A DNA stretch of 64,000 nucleotides from Acinetobacter sp. Ac_5812 (lineage in GTDB: Bacteria > Pseudomonadota > Gammaproteobacteria > Pseudomonadales > Moraxellaceae), in NCBI RefSeq assembly GCF_013072695.1, contig NZ_LXUK01000022.1, forward strand, positions 679,084 to 743,083, in the 5' to 3' direction. The notes beneath the pieces are model-generated. The model saw only the letters and a program-made list of their open reading frames with translations. It was not told the origin of the DNA and did no database searches. Both the position numbers and the translations under genes were made by a program. Positions 48,437 to 56,524 of this stretch are shown here, piece by piece. The number at the start of each line of letters is the position of its first letter. Position 1 is the stretch's first letter.

Positions 48437-49822
48437 CTAAGATGATGAATTTTTTAAATAAGGAAATAGTAATTCAACGTATTTCTGGGTACTCCACAAC
48501 CCTATGCTTTTATGATGAGATTCGGGCGCCAAGAACGGAATTAACTGACATAACTTCAATGCGAAATTATCGGTTTGATTAATCTTTAGCTGTAAATATT
48601 CCAGTTCACCGTCTGAAATATAGCTAAAGAGAAAGTCATGCAAAGGCTGATCTTTATTTTTATTATGATGATAAGGAGCAACGGTTGCCGAGTACTGGTC
48701 GCCAGCAATCCAATCATAAATAATCTGTCTTTCTGCGGGAGTAAACACACCGTACATCTTCCCATCTTCATGACTAATCATTCGCCAGAACATACTTTGT
48801 TCAGGATCAAGATTAAATTTAATCCATTTTTTCTCAACCAGTTGCTCAATAAAATCACTCATTTCCTGTGGATTTGCTAACCACTGATTAATAGACTTAC
48901 ATCCGATCAATTGCTTCTGGTTATGCACTGATTGGCCGATCATCGCCTTACGCTTTAAAATTTTATGAACGAAACTTTCCAGATCAAGATTTTGAATAAC
49001 CTGTGAGGATAAAATTCCATGCTGATTTAAAGCATAGCCACGTTTCACTTTATCCATAAAAATTGTTTTATCTTTATATTTTTTATATACATTTTCTAAT
49101 ACCTTCAAAGACTTATGCGCATGACCATTGGCTAGATTATCAATCGTAATATGCAAGTTAAAATATTTGGCATCAATACCTAACTCTTTGAGTTCATAAT
49201 TGGTAATTAAAAGATGTAAAGGGAGTTGTTCGTATCCTAGATTGAAGCCAATAATCTCTGGGATAAATTCAGGGGGCGCATATCCGAAAGCCAATTGAAT
49301 GGCGGCGTGATGGTAATATTCATCATCAAGAAAAAATTCAAAATCATCTAAACCTAGATTGCGAAGCAAATCATCATATATACATACATGATTGGATTTT
49401 GCTTGCCCTAGCCCTAGTTCTTCCAAATAAATCACAATAAGGTCATGAAAAGTCGGATCATTCCAATAATTGACGATGCTGTATAGCCAAGCACCGTCTA
49501 CCTTTTTGGTCGGTGCGACTTTCACTAAAAAATCAAAAGCCTGTCCTATATTTTTAAAGTATTGACGTTCTTCTCCAGACTTCCGATGAGATAAATATTC
49601 TTGATAGCTTTGACATACTTTTCTATTTTCAGATTGATACCAATCTTTTATTTCCTCAGCATTATTGGGTATATATGATTTTTTTAAGTTTACAATTTCT
49701 AATTCATGAATTAATAAATTAACGGCTTGCTTTTCTTTTTCAAAATTAGATATATCTCCATCTAGAAAAAAACTAACTAACTCGTAATAGTTTTTATGAT
49801 GATCCTGTAATAAATCAAGCAA
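48437..49822 (-). CDS. haem-oxygenase-like diiron enzyme family protein, probable 5' frameshift
   Basis: 461 residues of the 'iron-containing redox enzyme' (haem-oxygenase-like diiron oxidase) type. Candidate metal ligands are E134/E135, H145 (LGLGQAKSNHVCIYDDLL), E198, H224, D228 and H234/H236 (NLHITIDNLANGHAH). A C-terminal half of about 200 residues is not recognised. The frame opens with TTG and no good ribosome site. A GGAG with ATG at 49844 lies just upstream but is out of frame by one base; losing one A of the A6 tract (49825-49830) would give MPVVVKRLLDLLQDHHK. This suggests a frameshift, slippage or sequencing error. Substrate unknown. Confidence 0.7.
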   Translation of the reverse strand: MLDLLQDHHKNYYELVSFFLDGDISNFEKEKQAVNLLIHELEIVNLKKSYIPNNAEEIKDWYQSENRKVCQSYQEYLSHRKSGEERQYFKNIGQAFDFLVKVAPTKKVDGAWLYSIVNYWNDPTFHDLIVIYLEELGLGQAKSNHVCIYDDLLRNLGLDDFEFFLDDEYYHHAAIQLAFGYAPPEFIPEIIGFNLGYEQLPLHLLITNYELKELGIDAKYFNLHITIDNLANGHAHKSLKVLENVYKKYKDKTIFMDKVKRGYALNQHGILSSQVIQNLDLESFVHKILKRKAMIGQSVHNQKQLIGCKSINQWLANPQEMSDFIEQLVEKKWIKFNLDPEQSMFWRMISHEDGKMYGVFTPAERQIIYDWIAGDQYSATVAPYHHNKNKDQPLHDFLFSYISDGELEYLQLKINQTDNFALKLCQLIPFLAPESHHKSIGLWSTQKYVELLFPYLKNSSS

Positions 49823-49844
49823 TCTTTTTTACAACGACTGGCAT

Positions 49845-50271
49845 TTTCATTCTCCGAATCGAAAATATAAGATCACATTACGTTGTTCATCCCTGACTCC
49901 TGCTTTAATTTTGTTAATTCTGGTTAATATTGCAACAGCACTATTTAAAATACGATCTATATCAACACCCTGTGATTGATGAATTTTTACATTCTAATGT
50001 TTTGAATTATTTATTTAAAAATAAATCATAAAAATACATAAAACTAGACTAAATCAAAGTTAAATATTGCAACATGTAATCCATATATAAAGTTATATTA
50101 ATACTGTTTTAAATTTAAAAAAATAAAAAAAGCTAAACCATTAAAATACCATAATTTATCAAAATTAACTGCATTACATTTAAATACAATGAAACAGGCT
50201 GACACTATTTTAAAATTAAAAACATGTTTTAATTAAATCATCTGATTTACTCAGATAAAATCTAAAACCAA
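49845..50271. other. AT-rich intergenic region
   Basis: About 430 bases without a credible gene, very AT-rich with long A and T tracts. It probably holds the promoters of the two flanking divergent genes. I see no repeat or structured RNA in it. Confidence 0.5.
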
Positions 50272-50286
50272 ATGAGGTGTACGATC

Positions 50287-50469
50287 ATGAGTAATACAAA
50301 TAATCAACGCAATGAAGAGCGTAATAATCCACAGCAACAGCAGCAAAACCAAAACAATGACAACCGTCAACAGCAGCAACAACAGCAAAATGACAATCGT
50401 CAACAACAGGGATCTCATCAAAAAGATGAGAATCGCCAAGGATCAAACCAAAATAATCAACAGAAATAA
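50287..50469 (+). CDS. Gln/Asn-rich hydrophilic small protein
   Basis: 60 residues from the ATG at 50287 (GAGGTG 7 bases upstream), nearly all Gln, Asn, Arg, Glu, Asp and Ser, with runs such as QQQQQQQNDNRQQQG and no hydrophobic core. The composition is that of an intrinsically disordered hydrophilin. Desiccation-type protection is a reasonable guess but not shown. It has its own terminator. Confidence 0.7.
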   Translation: MSNTNNQRNEERNNPQQQQQNQNNDNRQQQQQQQNDNRQQQGSHQKDENRQGSNQNNQQK

Positions 50470-50496
50470 CTTCTGATTATTTTTTGATCCATAGAT

Positions 50497-50530
50497 ATTT
50501 AGGAGAATAATAAAAATATTCTCCTAAATT
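50497..50530 (+). terminator. terminator after the Gln/Asn-rich gene
   Basis: ATTTAGGAGAATA pairs with TATTCTCCTAAAT around a 7-base A-rich loop, followed by TTTTAT. Confidence 0.75.
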
Positions 50531-50564
50531 TTATCTAATCTGCAAAGTTAGCTGGAGAATTATT

Positions 50565-50885
50565 ATGACAAATCCGAATTTAACCAATACCAATAATCAA
50601 AGTTCACGCGTAAATATCGACCCCAATGATCATTGGCGTTCAAGTTATGCGACGCGCCCTTATTATCAAGAAGCTTCACTCGATACACCAGATCTTGACT
50701 ATGACCGAGATTTTTCCAAAGCTTATGAGCTTGGTAGTCGCGCACGTGCTGAGCATGACCGCAATACCCAATTTGAGGATGTTGAAGGAAACCTCAAAGA
50801 ATCATGGGAAGAACTAAAAGCTGAATCAAGATTGAAATGGGAACAAGCCAAGCAAGCCATCAAAGATGCTTGGGATAGAATATAA
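50565..50885 (+). CDS. hydrophilic protein with WEQAK-type domain
   Basis: 106 residues, highly charged, helical, without signal peptide. Residues 20-106 align with residues 87-173 of the glycine-zipper protein at 53.8 kb: shared YYxEA, LDYDRD, AY..G, then WE..KAESRL.WE.AK and DAW.R. The last 35 residues resemble amphipathic CsbD-like helices. GGAG lies 8 bases before the ATG. The function is unknown; the composition suggests a stress protectant. Confidence 0.8.
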   Translation: MTNPNLTNTNNQSSRVNIDPNDHWRSSYATRPYYQEASLDTPDLDYDRDFSKAYELGSRARAEHDRNTQFEDVEGNLKESWEELKAESRLKWEQAKQAIKDAWDRI

Positions 50886-50902
50886 AATCACTTAGGCTAC
50901 AA

Positions 50903-50936
50903 AAAATGAGCTTATTGGAAACATAAGCTCATTTTT
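50903..50936 (+). terminator. terminator after the 106-residue gene
   Basis: AAATGAGCTTA pairs with TAAGCTCATTT around a 9-base loop and ends in T5. Confidence 0.85.
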
Positions 50937-50986
50937 ATTGGGTAAAATATATACACTTACTAATGATAAGAATGAGTATCTAATTA

Positions 50987-51664
50987 ATGGATTTAATGGG
51001 TGTTTTCCTCCACGACACAACTTGGAATCTTGTTCTGGAAATTATCATTCGCTGTTGTGTAATGTTCCTTCTAATCTTAGTTTTTCTCAAACTTTCAGGT
51101 AAGCGTGGAATTAGACAATTATCTATCTTTGAAGTTGCCATCATCCTTAGTCTAGGTAGTGCGGCTGGTGATCCGATGTTTATTGACGATGCACCGATTG
51201 CTCAAGCATTTGTAGTTATGTGCACAATCATTATTCTCTATCGCTTTGTCACTTGGACGATGATGAAGAGTAAAAAGATTGAAATTCTTCTTGAAGGAAA
51301 GCCCCTATGCATCGTGGAGGATGGGTTATTAGTGATACAAGACATGCAAAAGGAAAAATACTCACATGATGAGTTCTTTGCTGAAATGCGTCAGAAAAGT
51401 GTAGAACACTTGGGACAAGTCAAAGTTGCTTTACTGGAAACCGATGGCTGCCTAAGTATTCTTTTTTATGCCAACGAAGATACCAAATGGGGATTACCCT
51501 TATTCCCTCAACATTATAAAAAGGCAGATAAAATAAATACTCAACGCTATTATTCTTGCATGTATTGTGGCTTGACCCAACATTTGCTTCACTTAGAGCA
51601 AGAATGTACACGTTGCAACAGCAAGGATTGGGCTGAGTCGTTGCTAACACCACATATCAGCTAA
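50987..51664 (+). CDS. DUF421/YetF-like membrane protein with zinc ribbon
   Basis: 225 residues. Three N-terminal transmembrane helices (about 15-95), with the family segment LKLSGKRGIRQLSIFEVAIILSLGSA split by the first loop, then the cytosolic DUF421 domain (ILLEGKPLCIVEDGLL). An added C-terminus carries C-x2-C-x12-C-x2-C (SCMYCG...ECTRCN), a zinc ribbon not usual in YetF proteins. YetF relatives are linked to stress and spore-germination membranes; no function can be fixed here. Confidence 0.83.
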   Translation: MDLMGVFLHDTTWNLVLEIIIRCCVMFLLILVFLKLSGKRGIRQLSIFEVAIILSLGSAAGDPMFIDDAPIAQAFVVMCTIIILYRFVTWTMMKSKKIEILLEGKPLCIVEDGLLVIQDMQKEKYSHDEFFAEMRQKSVEHLGQVKVALLETDGCLSILFYANEDTKWGLPLFPQHYKKADKINTQRYYSCMYCGLTQHLLHLEQECTRCNSKDWAESLLTPHIS

Positions 51665-51696
51665 ATCTCACTTGATATACTCAACCCTTCTCAATG

Positions 51697-51924
51697 TTAA
51701 GTGCCAATTCTAAAAGTTTTTCCAGTCCGTGGATGTGTAAATGTTAAGTCCTCATTGAGTTGAATCACCGTATCTCTAATGACTACTTTAGACAATGGTG
51801 ACCATGCTAAGTTACCGACCACTAAATCTGCAGCAGGTTCCATTTCATAAATTTGCTCGACAATAATTTTATCGCCTGTCTCACTGCTAGCATCAACTTC
51901 TTTTAGCATATATTGCTTTACCAT
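51697..51924 (-). CDS. hypothetical small protein
   Basis: 75 residues from the ATG at 51924 (AGGGG 8 bases upstream): MVKQYMLKEVDASSETGDK at the N-terminus and a C-terminal LTFTHPRTGKTFRIGT. No membrane segment. I do not recognise the family. It is convergent with the DUF421 gene. Confidence 0.65.
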   Translation of the reverse strand: MVKQYMLKEVDASSETGDKIIVEQIYEMEPAADLVVGNLAWSPLSKVVIRDTVIQLNEDLTFTHPRTGKTFRIGT

Positions 51925-51984
51925 TTCCAAACCCCTTCGATATAACTTAGTCAAGTTTGAGTAAAATTTAATATGTTAGACGGA

Positions 51985-52404
51985 CTACTTATCCTTGAAA
52001 TATGAAACAATTGCATCACCGTTATTTTTTGATCTATTCACAATGTTTCCCACATCATCATAGTGATAGTCAGGCACAATCACCTTACTGTTTAAGTTAG
52101 ATGTTTTTTTACTCTTGGATATTGTGACTTTCTCAATAAAACTGGCAAGCCATAGAATATATTCGGTTCTATTTTTACTTTTAGGTAAAATACTAATATC
52201 CAAACTTAATGGCAAATCTTTGGAATTCATGAGTAGATCTTCAAAATTTATATAGTTATAAAGTATCTTAAAATCTGTTTCTTTTATTTCAATCCGCAGC
52301 TCAATCATTAAATTATTTAGATCTTCTAAAGGTTCATCTACAAAGCCTTTTGAATCTTTAACATTCAAATATATTTTTTCTGCTAATTTTAAATATTGAG
52401 GCAT
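51985..52404 (-). CDS. hypothetical protein, paralogue of the 55.2-kb gene
   Basis: 139 residues starting MPQYLKLAEKIY. It aligns over most of its length with the 150-residue protein at 55193-55645: shared MPQYLK.AE.IY, YNYI.F, LSLDIS..P, LWLA.FIEK.T and a C-terminal ISYF. No signal peptide or known domain. The pair probably arose by duplication within this block. Confidence 0.75.
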   Translation of the reverse strand: MPQYLKLAEKIYLNVKDSKGFVDEPLEDLNNLMIELRIEIKETDFKILYNYINFEDLLMNSKDLPLSLDISILPKSKNRTEYILWLASFIEKVTISKSKKTSNLNSKVIVPDYHYDDVGNIVNRSKNNGDAIVSYFKDK

Positions 52405-52616
52405 GAGATTATTCCTTTATTTTTTCTATTATGCGAGTTTGCTCTATTTACAGTAATCAATTGTTAATATTGTTTTGACTTATGCTACTAAAATAAAAAT
52501 TCGTATACATAAAAATTACAGGATAAGTGCCAAACCTATCACTATCGATAAATAATGTATAACTCATCACATAAAAGCAAAATCTAGCCTTACATTTATT
52601 TTTCCCAAAACGCCTG

Positions 52617-52653
52617 AAAAAGTTGAAGTTATTGCTCAAACTTCAACTTTTTC
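52617..52653. terminator. terminator after the small lipoprotein gene
   Basis: AAAAAGTTGAAGTT pairs with AAACTTCAACTTTTT; it works on either strand and lies 31 bases past the lipoprotein stop. Confidence 0.8.
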
Positions 52654-52683
52654 CTATAGATTTATTATATTGAGTATGAACAG

Positions 52684-52938
52684 CTAAGGGGTTTGCTGCG
52701 AGGTGGCGCTGCCCGTATGAGCATCTGATGTACCATCTTGATTTGTTACAGGTGCTGAAGCATCATGCAGCATATCATCGTGTAGCTGATTACTATTTGG
52801 CACAGGTTCAGTTTCCATCGAATGTGGTGTGGTTGTTTCCTGTCGAAGCGCTGAATTATCTGCTGTTTTGTTCTTTTCACATGCTGCAAGTGTGAAAACA
52901 AAACTTAATGCGATACTTTTCACAAGTAAATTCTTCAT
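52684..52938 (-). CDS. small lipoprotein
   Basis: 84 residues (86 if the ATG two codons upstream is used; the spacing from GAGG favours 52938). A signal peptide ends in the lipobox LAAC, followed by a disordered Ser/Thr/His/Gln-rich tail. Acylation at that Cys and membrane anchoring follow from the lipobox. Function unknown. Confidence 0.75.
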   Translation of the reverse strand: MKNLLVKSIALSFVFTLAACEKNKTADNSALRQETTTPHSMETEPVPNSNQLHDDMLHDASAPVTNQDGTSDAHTGSATSQQTP

Positions 52939-53086
52939 TTTCATTACCTCTCGCTTGTTTAAGATTTCACTAAAATAGATAGAAAATTATTCACCATCAA
53001 AATGATGATTTGATGAGATTTCATCACTATTTCTTCGATTATCTCCAAATATTCCTTTAGTTATACTGTATGACTACGGGGTAATA

Positions 53087-53115
53087 TAAAAGAAGCTTGT
53101 AACCAAGCTTCTTTT
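53087..53115 (-). terminator. terminator after the 53-residue gene
   Basis: AAAAGAAGCTTG pairs with CAAGCTTCTTTT around TAAC; on the minus strand it ends TTTTATATT. Confidence 0.8.
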
Positions 53116-53122
53116 CTCAAGT

Positions 53123-53284
53123 CTATTTCAGGTACTTACTCAGCACCTTTTTCCCCTTAACTTCATCACTCAGGTTAATATCCTCATCTCGTTTCTCACC
53201 TGATAATTTGGTCTTATCTTTATGAGACTTATAATAGCAGCCTAAAGCAACACCTGTTCCTAAAGTAATGATTGTCTTCAACAT
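53123..53284 (-). CDS. small protein with one N-terminal hydrophobic segment
   Basis: 53 residues: IITLGTGVALGCYY is a short hydrophobic stretch, then a charged tail rich in Lys and Asp (HKDKTKLSGEKRDEDINLSD). GAGG lies 9 bases before the ATG and a terminator follows the stop, so it looks like a genuine short gene. Function unknown. Confidence 0.65.
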   Translation of the reverse strand: MLKTIITLGTGVALGCYYKSHKDKTKLSGEKRDEDINLSDEVKGKKVLSKYLK

Positions 53285-53782
53285 GTCATACCTCATTAAT
53301 CTATTTCAAAAACCATATACTGACTTTTTTTCATGTAACTTTCCCTCCTATTTATTTTAACTTTCTTAAAGAATGAAATTTTATGTAATTAAATCAAAAA
53401 CTCCAATACAACAAAAATAAAGTAACAGCCTTAAAAACAAGGATTTATATTTTTAAATAAAATATTAATAAAACATCTAGAAACAAGTTTAATTTAAAAA
53501 GATTTTGTATTAATCAAAACATTGAGACTAAAATTTATTAAATTTTAATTAAAATAAAATCTAGAATCATAGGTTTTGTTAGGTGTTTCAAATATCACTC
53601 TGCACCGCTAAATATCAATTTAAAAAATCGAGGTGAATTTCCCCCTCAGTTTATTTGCTTTCACCCCAAAACTCCTTATAGAAAAATAAATATTTCATCT
53701 ATTATTTACTGATTAATACCGAAAAACCATACAGACCATTTTCATTTATAGACATATAAAATAACAGCAAATATTCCTTGCA
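53285..53782. other. AT-rich region without a recognised gene
   Basis: About 500 bases, extremely AT-rich, with no frame of useful length on either strand. It probably contains the promoter of the 53-residue gene at its left end. Nothing else is evident. Confidence 0.5.
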
Positions 53783-53783
53783 T

Positions 53784-53813
53784 AAAAAACCCTATTCTTT
53801 TAAGAATAGGGTT
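53784..53813 (-). terminator. terminator after the glycine-zipper gene
   Basis: AACCCTATTCTT pairs with AAGAATAGGGTT; on the minus strand the T6 run follows. Confidence 0.85.
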
Positions 53814-53836
53814 CTAAGCCTTACCAATGCTGATCT

Positions 53837-54379
53837 CTATTTGCTCTGCTTACTATTTCTATTCCAAGCATCACGTGAAGCATGTTTTGCTTCTTCCCAA
53901 GATAAGCGTGATTCAGCTTTGGCCTGTTCCCAGTTAGTTCTTAACTCTGGTTCAACCTCCTCAAACGCCACATCTGGATCATAACCATAACGTTTTTCGT
54001 AACCCACTCGATAGGCATCTCGATAATCCCGATCATAATCTAGATTCGGATATTTGGCGTTTGCTTCATTATAATAAGACTGATTCAGATAGTTTTCGCG
54101 CCAGTAGGCATCTTCGATCGTAGGATCTATGGCTTCTCCTACAGCTTTTCCAGCCAAACCTCCTACAACTGCGCCTACAGCACCACCCACTAAAGTCCCT
54201 ACTGGACCGCCAACACTCCCTATGACAGCACCTGTTGCTGCACCACCCGCAGCTCCAATCCCAGTCCCAACTGGATGTGAACCAGGCTCACCTGTAATCG
54301 GATCGGCATTTAGGTCTTCTTTTACTTCATCTGGCGCATTTCTAATACGTTCACGATCATAATCATCTTGGTTTATCAT
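53837..54379 (-). CDS. glycine-zipper protein with C-terminal WEQAK-type domain
   Basis: 180 residues: a charged N-terminus (1-30), a glycine-zipper stretch (38-82: GTGIGAAGGAATGAVIG and further GG repeats) that could insert in a membrane, and a hydrophilic domain (87-173) homologous to the whole 106-residue protein at 50.6 kb (LDYDRD, WEQAKAESRLSWEEAK, DAW.R). No signal peptide. AGGAG precedes the ATG. The fusion of a membrane-active segment with the shared domain suggests that the two proteins work together. Confidence 0.82.
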   Translation of the reverse strand: MINQDDYDRERIRNAPDEVKEDLNADPITGEPGSHPVGTGIGAAGGAATGAVIGSVGGPVGTLVGGAVGAVVGGLAGKAVGEAIDPTIEDAYWRENYLNQSYYNEANAKYPNLDYDRDYRDAYRVGYEKRYGYDPDVAFEEVEPELRTNWEQAKAESRLSWEEAKHASRDAWNRNSKQSK

Positions 54380-54580
54380 CTTTATTCTCCTTTAAGAAAA
54401 TAATTCACTCAAAACAAAACTCTCAACTGGAATTTGAATAAATGAATTGTTTGTACTTTCACCATAAGCGAGTTATTTGTTAAAAACAGTGATAAGAATT
54501 TTCTTTAAGTTAATGTTTATCACTTATGGTAAATAGAGAAACATCTTGAAATAGGATGACATTGTTAAATGATTAAACTC

Positions 54581-54604
54581 AAAAAACCCTCATATTGAGG
54601 GTTT
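54581..54604 (-). terminator. terminator after the hemerythrin gene
   Basis: AAACCCTCA pairs with TGAGGGTTT around TAT; on the minus strand T6 follows. Confidence 0.85.
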
Positions 54605-54629
54605 AAGGATTCCATACACTTCTATTATT

Positions 54630-55109
54630 TTAACTCAGACTATCTTTGTCTTTATTTAAATATTTTATATATTCTGCGTGGTATTTCTGAGCTAAGTCTT
54701 TTTTCTGCTGCTCAGGCAAAATTTTCCCTGCTTGTTGAAAAAAGCGATGCTCTTCTTCCTCTAGATGATGATGAACGACATGAGATAATTTTTTAGCAAT
54801 CGCAAGCCAGCCAGTATGACTGAATTCAGTTTCTGTCAGCTTTTCCAGCAGTTCATCCATTTCATGATGCTCTGATAAAGCATGACGGGTAATATTCAAT
54901 CCTGCATCTGACATCATTAGTGGAATGTATAAATATCGATCTTCTGCCACAGCATGTGCAAAAAGTTCATTTTTCAGAAGCTCAAAAAGTTCTCTTCTTT
55001 CTTCACTATCACCTGATGTTCTAGTTAACTTTTCAGAAAAATTTCTTTGTTTTTCATGACTTTCACGTAAAACTTCAAATATTGTCAATGCATTCTCGCT
55101 TGTTGGCAT
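54630..55109 (-). CDS. hemerythrin HHE domain protein
   Basis: 159 residues, a four-helix bundle. Likely di-iron ligands: H18 (RESHEKQ), H52 and E56 (AHAVAEDR), H81/H82 (SEHHEMDE), H113/H114 and E118 (HHHLEEEEH). It probably binds O2, NO or iron in the cytosol. It fits a stress role alongside its neighbours. Confidence 0.88.
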   Translation of the reverse strand: MPTSENALTIFEVLRESHEKQRNFSEKLTRTSGDSEERRELFELLKNELFAHAVAEDRYLYIPLMMSDAGLNITRHALSEHHEMDELLEKLTETEFSHTGWLAIAKKLSHVVHHHLEEEEHRFFQQAGKILPEQQKKDLAQKYHAEYIKYLNKDKDSLS

Positions 55110-55192
55110 ATCCTACACCTTAATTTGAAAGACGTTTTGTTGTTCTAATTAACACGAATTTAAATCAGTCATATTGAAATTCTTTATAAATT

Positions 55193-55645
55193 TCAAATGC
55201 CTTTAATTTCATCAGCGAAATCATCACTTCTAAAGTAAGAAATAATTCTTTCCCCGCTATGCTCATTTCTTATGTCCAAAATAACATTTGGATCACTTTG
55301 AAAAGTAAATTCTGGTGGGATATCTTTATGTATCGGTGGTAGACGTTTCACACCGCCTTCTGTAATTTTTTCAATAAACCCCGCAAGCCATAGAACAAAC
55401 TCATCCTTGTGCTTATAGCTTGGAATAAGACTAATATCCAGACTGATACGACCATCTTTTGCGGGTTCTTTAAAGCCATCGACAAAATCGATATAGTTGT
55501 AAACCAACTTTAAATCCGTATCGATTAACTCTTTACGAATCTGCTTGATGATGAGATTTAAACAGTCTTGTTTATCAATCATAAACTGATCATTTTGCTG
55601 AAATTTTCTATAAATATTCTCAGCAATTTTCAGATATTGAGGCAT
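55193..55645 (-). CDS. hypothetical protein, paralogue of the 52.0-kb gene
   Basis: 150 residues beginning MPQYLKIAENIY; homologous to the 139-residue protein at 51985-52404 over nearly the whole length (see shared YNYI.F, SLDIS, LWLAGFIEK). GAGGGG precedes the ATG. No known domain; highly charged C-terminus. A weak Fur-like sequence lies at about 55693-55714 upstream. Confidence 0.75.
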   Translation of the reverse strand: MPQYLKIAENIYRKFQQNDQFMIDKQDCLNLIIKQIRKELIDTDLKLVYNYIDFVDGFKEPAKDGRISLDISLIPSYKHKDEFVLWLAGFIEKITEGGVKRLPPIHKDIPPEFTFQSDPNVILDIRNEHSGERIISYFRSDDFADEIKGI

Positions 55646-55980
55646 TTTTTCGATCCCCTCAAGTGATGTACTTAGTTTTATTATGAAATGGAAATTATTC
55701 TTATTTGTAATGATTCACTTTAAACTTGTAAATAGTATGATCATTATGCAACTTTTTAACATTTCGTAATAATAGCCTCTCCCCCGCTTGGCTTATAAAC
55801 TTCAGATTCCGTGCGCGAAAGGCAACAGAAAGTACACCTAAGATTTCATGTATAAAACAATCATTTATTCAAAGTCAATTTAAATTACATCAGCTCATAG
55901 TTTTAACAATTAAATAAATAAATTTAGTTAAATCTTACATTTAAAGCGCTTAACTTAAAAGAATACTTATTACTTCAAGA
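55646..55980. other. intergenic region
   Basis: 335 bases between divergent genes. AT-rich except for a GC-richer patch near 55770-55845. No gene, repeat or clear promoter recognised. Confidence 0.5.
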
Positions 55981-56442
55981 ATGAGAGAAATGGCTTATCA
56001 AAATGATATTCAAACCCTCACAGCGATTGCTGAGGCTTTTCGCGAAGCATTGGATCATGTCACCCATGGCTTTATTACAGGTGTATTCAGCAAGTTTCCA
56101 AAAGAATGCGGTGCCGATGCCTGTGATCTATTGCAGTATTACTTGCTGAATGTTCATGCTATTAAATCGGACTATCGAGTTGGAAAGGTTCAAATTTCAC
56201 CTCAAGCACCCGAAATTGCGCACTGCTATCTGCTCGTGAATGGCATCATTATTGATATTACTGCTGATCAATTTCATCAAGAGTGGTTTCCCAAAGTAAT
56301 TGTTTGTGAAAGTAGTGAATATCCACTGATTCCTTATTTTAAATATGTCCGCAGCAAGTCTGGTCAAACCTTGCTTCCATTAAATGATTATTTGCGATCT
56401 ATCTATGGGCAAGTGATAAAAATTTTACAGGCTAAAGTGTGA
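55981..56442 (+). CDS. papain/transglutaminase-like fold hypothetical protein
   Basis: 153 residues. The pattern [13 protein letters not shown], then [19 protein letters not shown], matches a Cys-His-Asp hydrolase arrangement with C43 or C48, H81 and D92. I recall proteins of this shape annotated as hypothetical. A second in-frame ATG lies at 55990. The spacing of 82 bases to the dsdA start suggests a possible joint transcript. Activity is inferred only. Confidence 0.65.
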   Translation: MREMAYQNDIQTLTAIAEAFREALDHVTHGFITGVFSKFPKECGADACDLLQYYLLNVHAIKSDYRVGKVQISPQAPEIAHCYLLVNGIIIDITADQFHQEWFPKVIVCESSEYPLIPYFKYVRSKSGQTLLPLNDYLRSIYGQVIKILQAKV

Positions 56443-56524
56443 GAAACAGTACATCCAAGTGCCAAATTACTTTAGGCTGTACCTCGTTAAGTATTCACTT
56501 TCTTTAAATTTTTTGAGTACGCTT

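Noticed and set aside
50251-50439. Long Leu/Ile-rich frame opposite the Gln/Asn-rich gene.
   Set aside because: It is the complement of CAG/CAA/AAC repeats; it has no ribosome site and the plus-strand gene has one plus a terminator.
55693-55714. Fur-box-like sequence upstream of the 150-residue MPQYLK gene.
   Set aside because: Only short stretches fit the consensus in a very AT-rich context.
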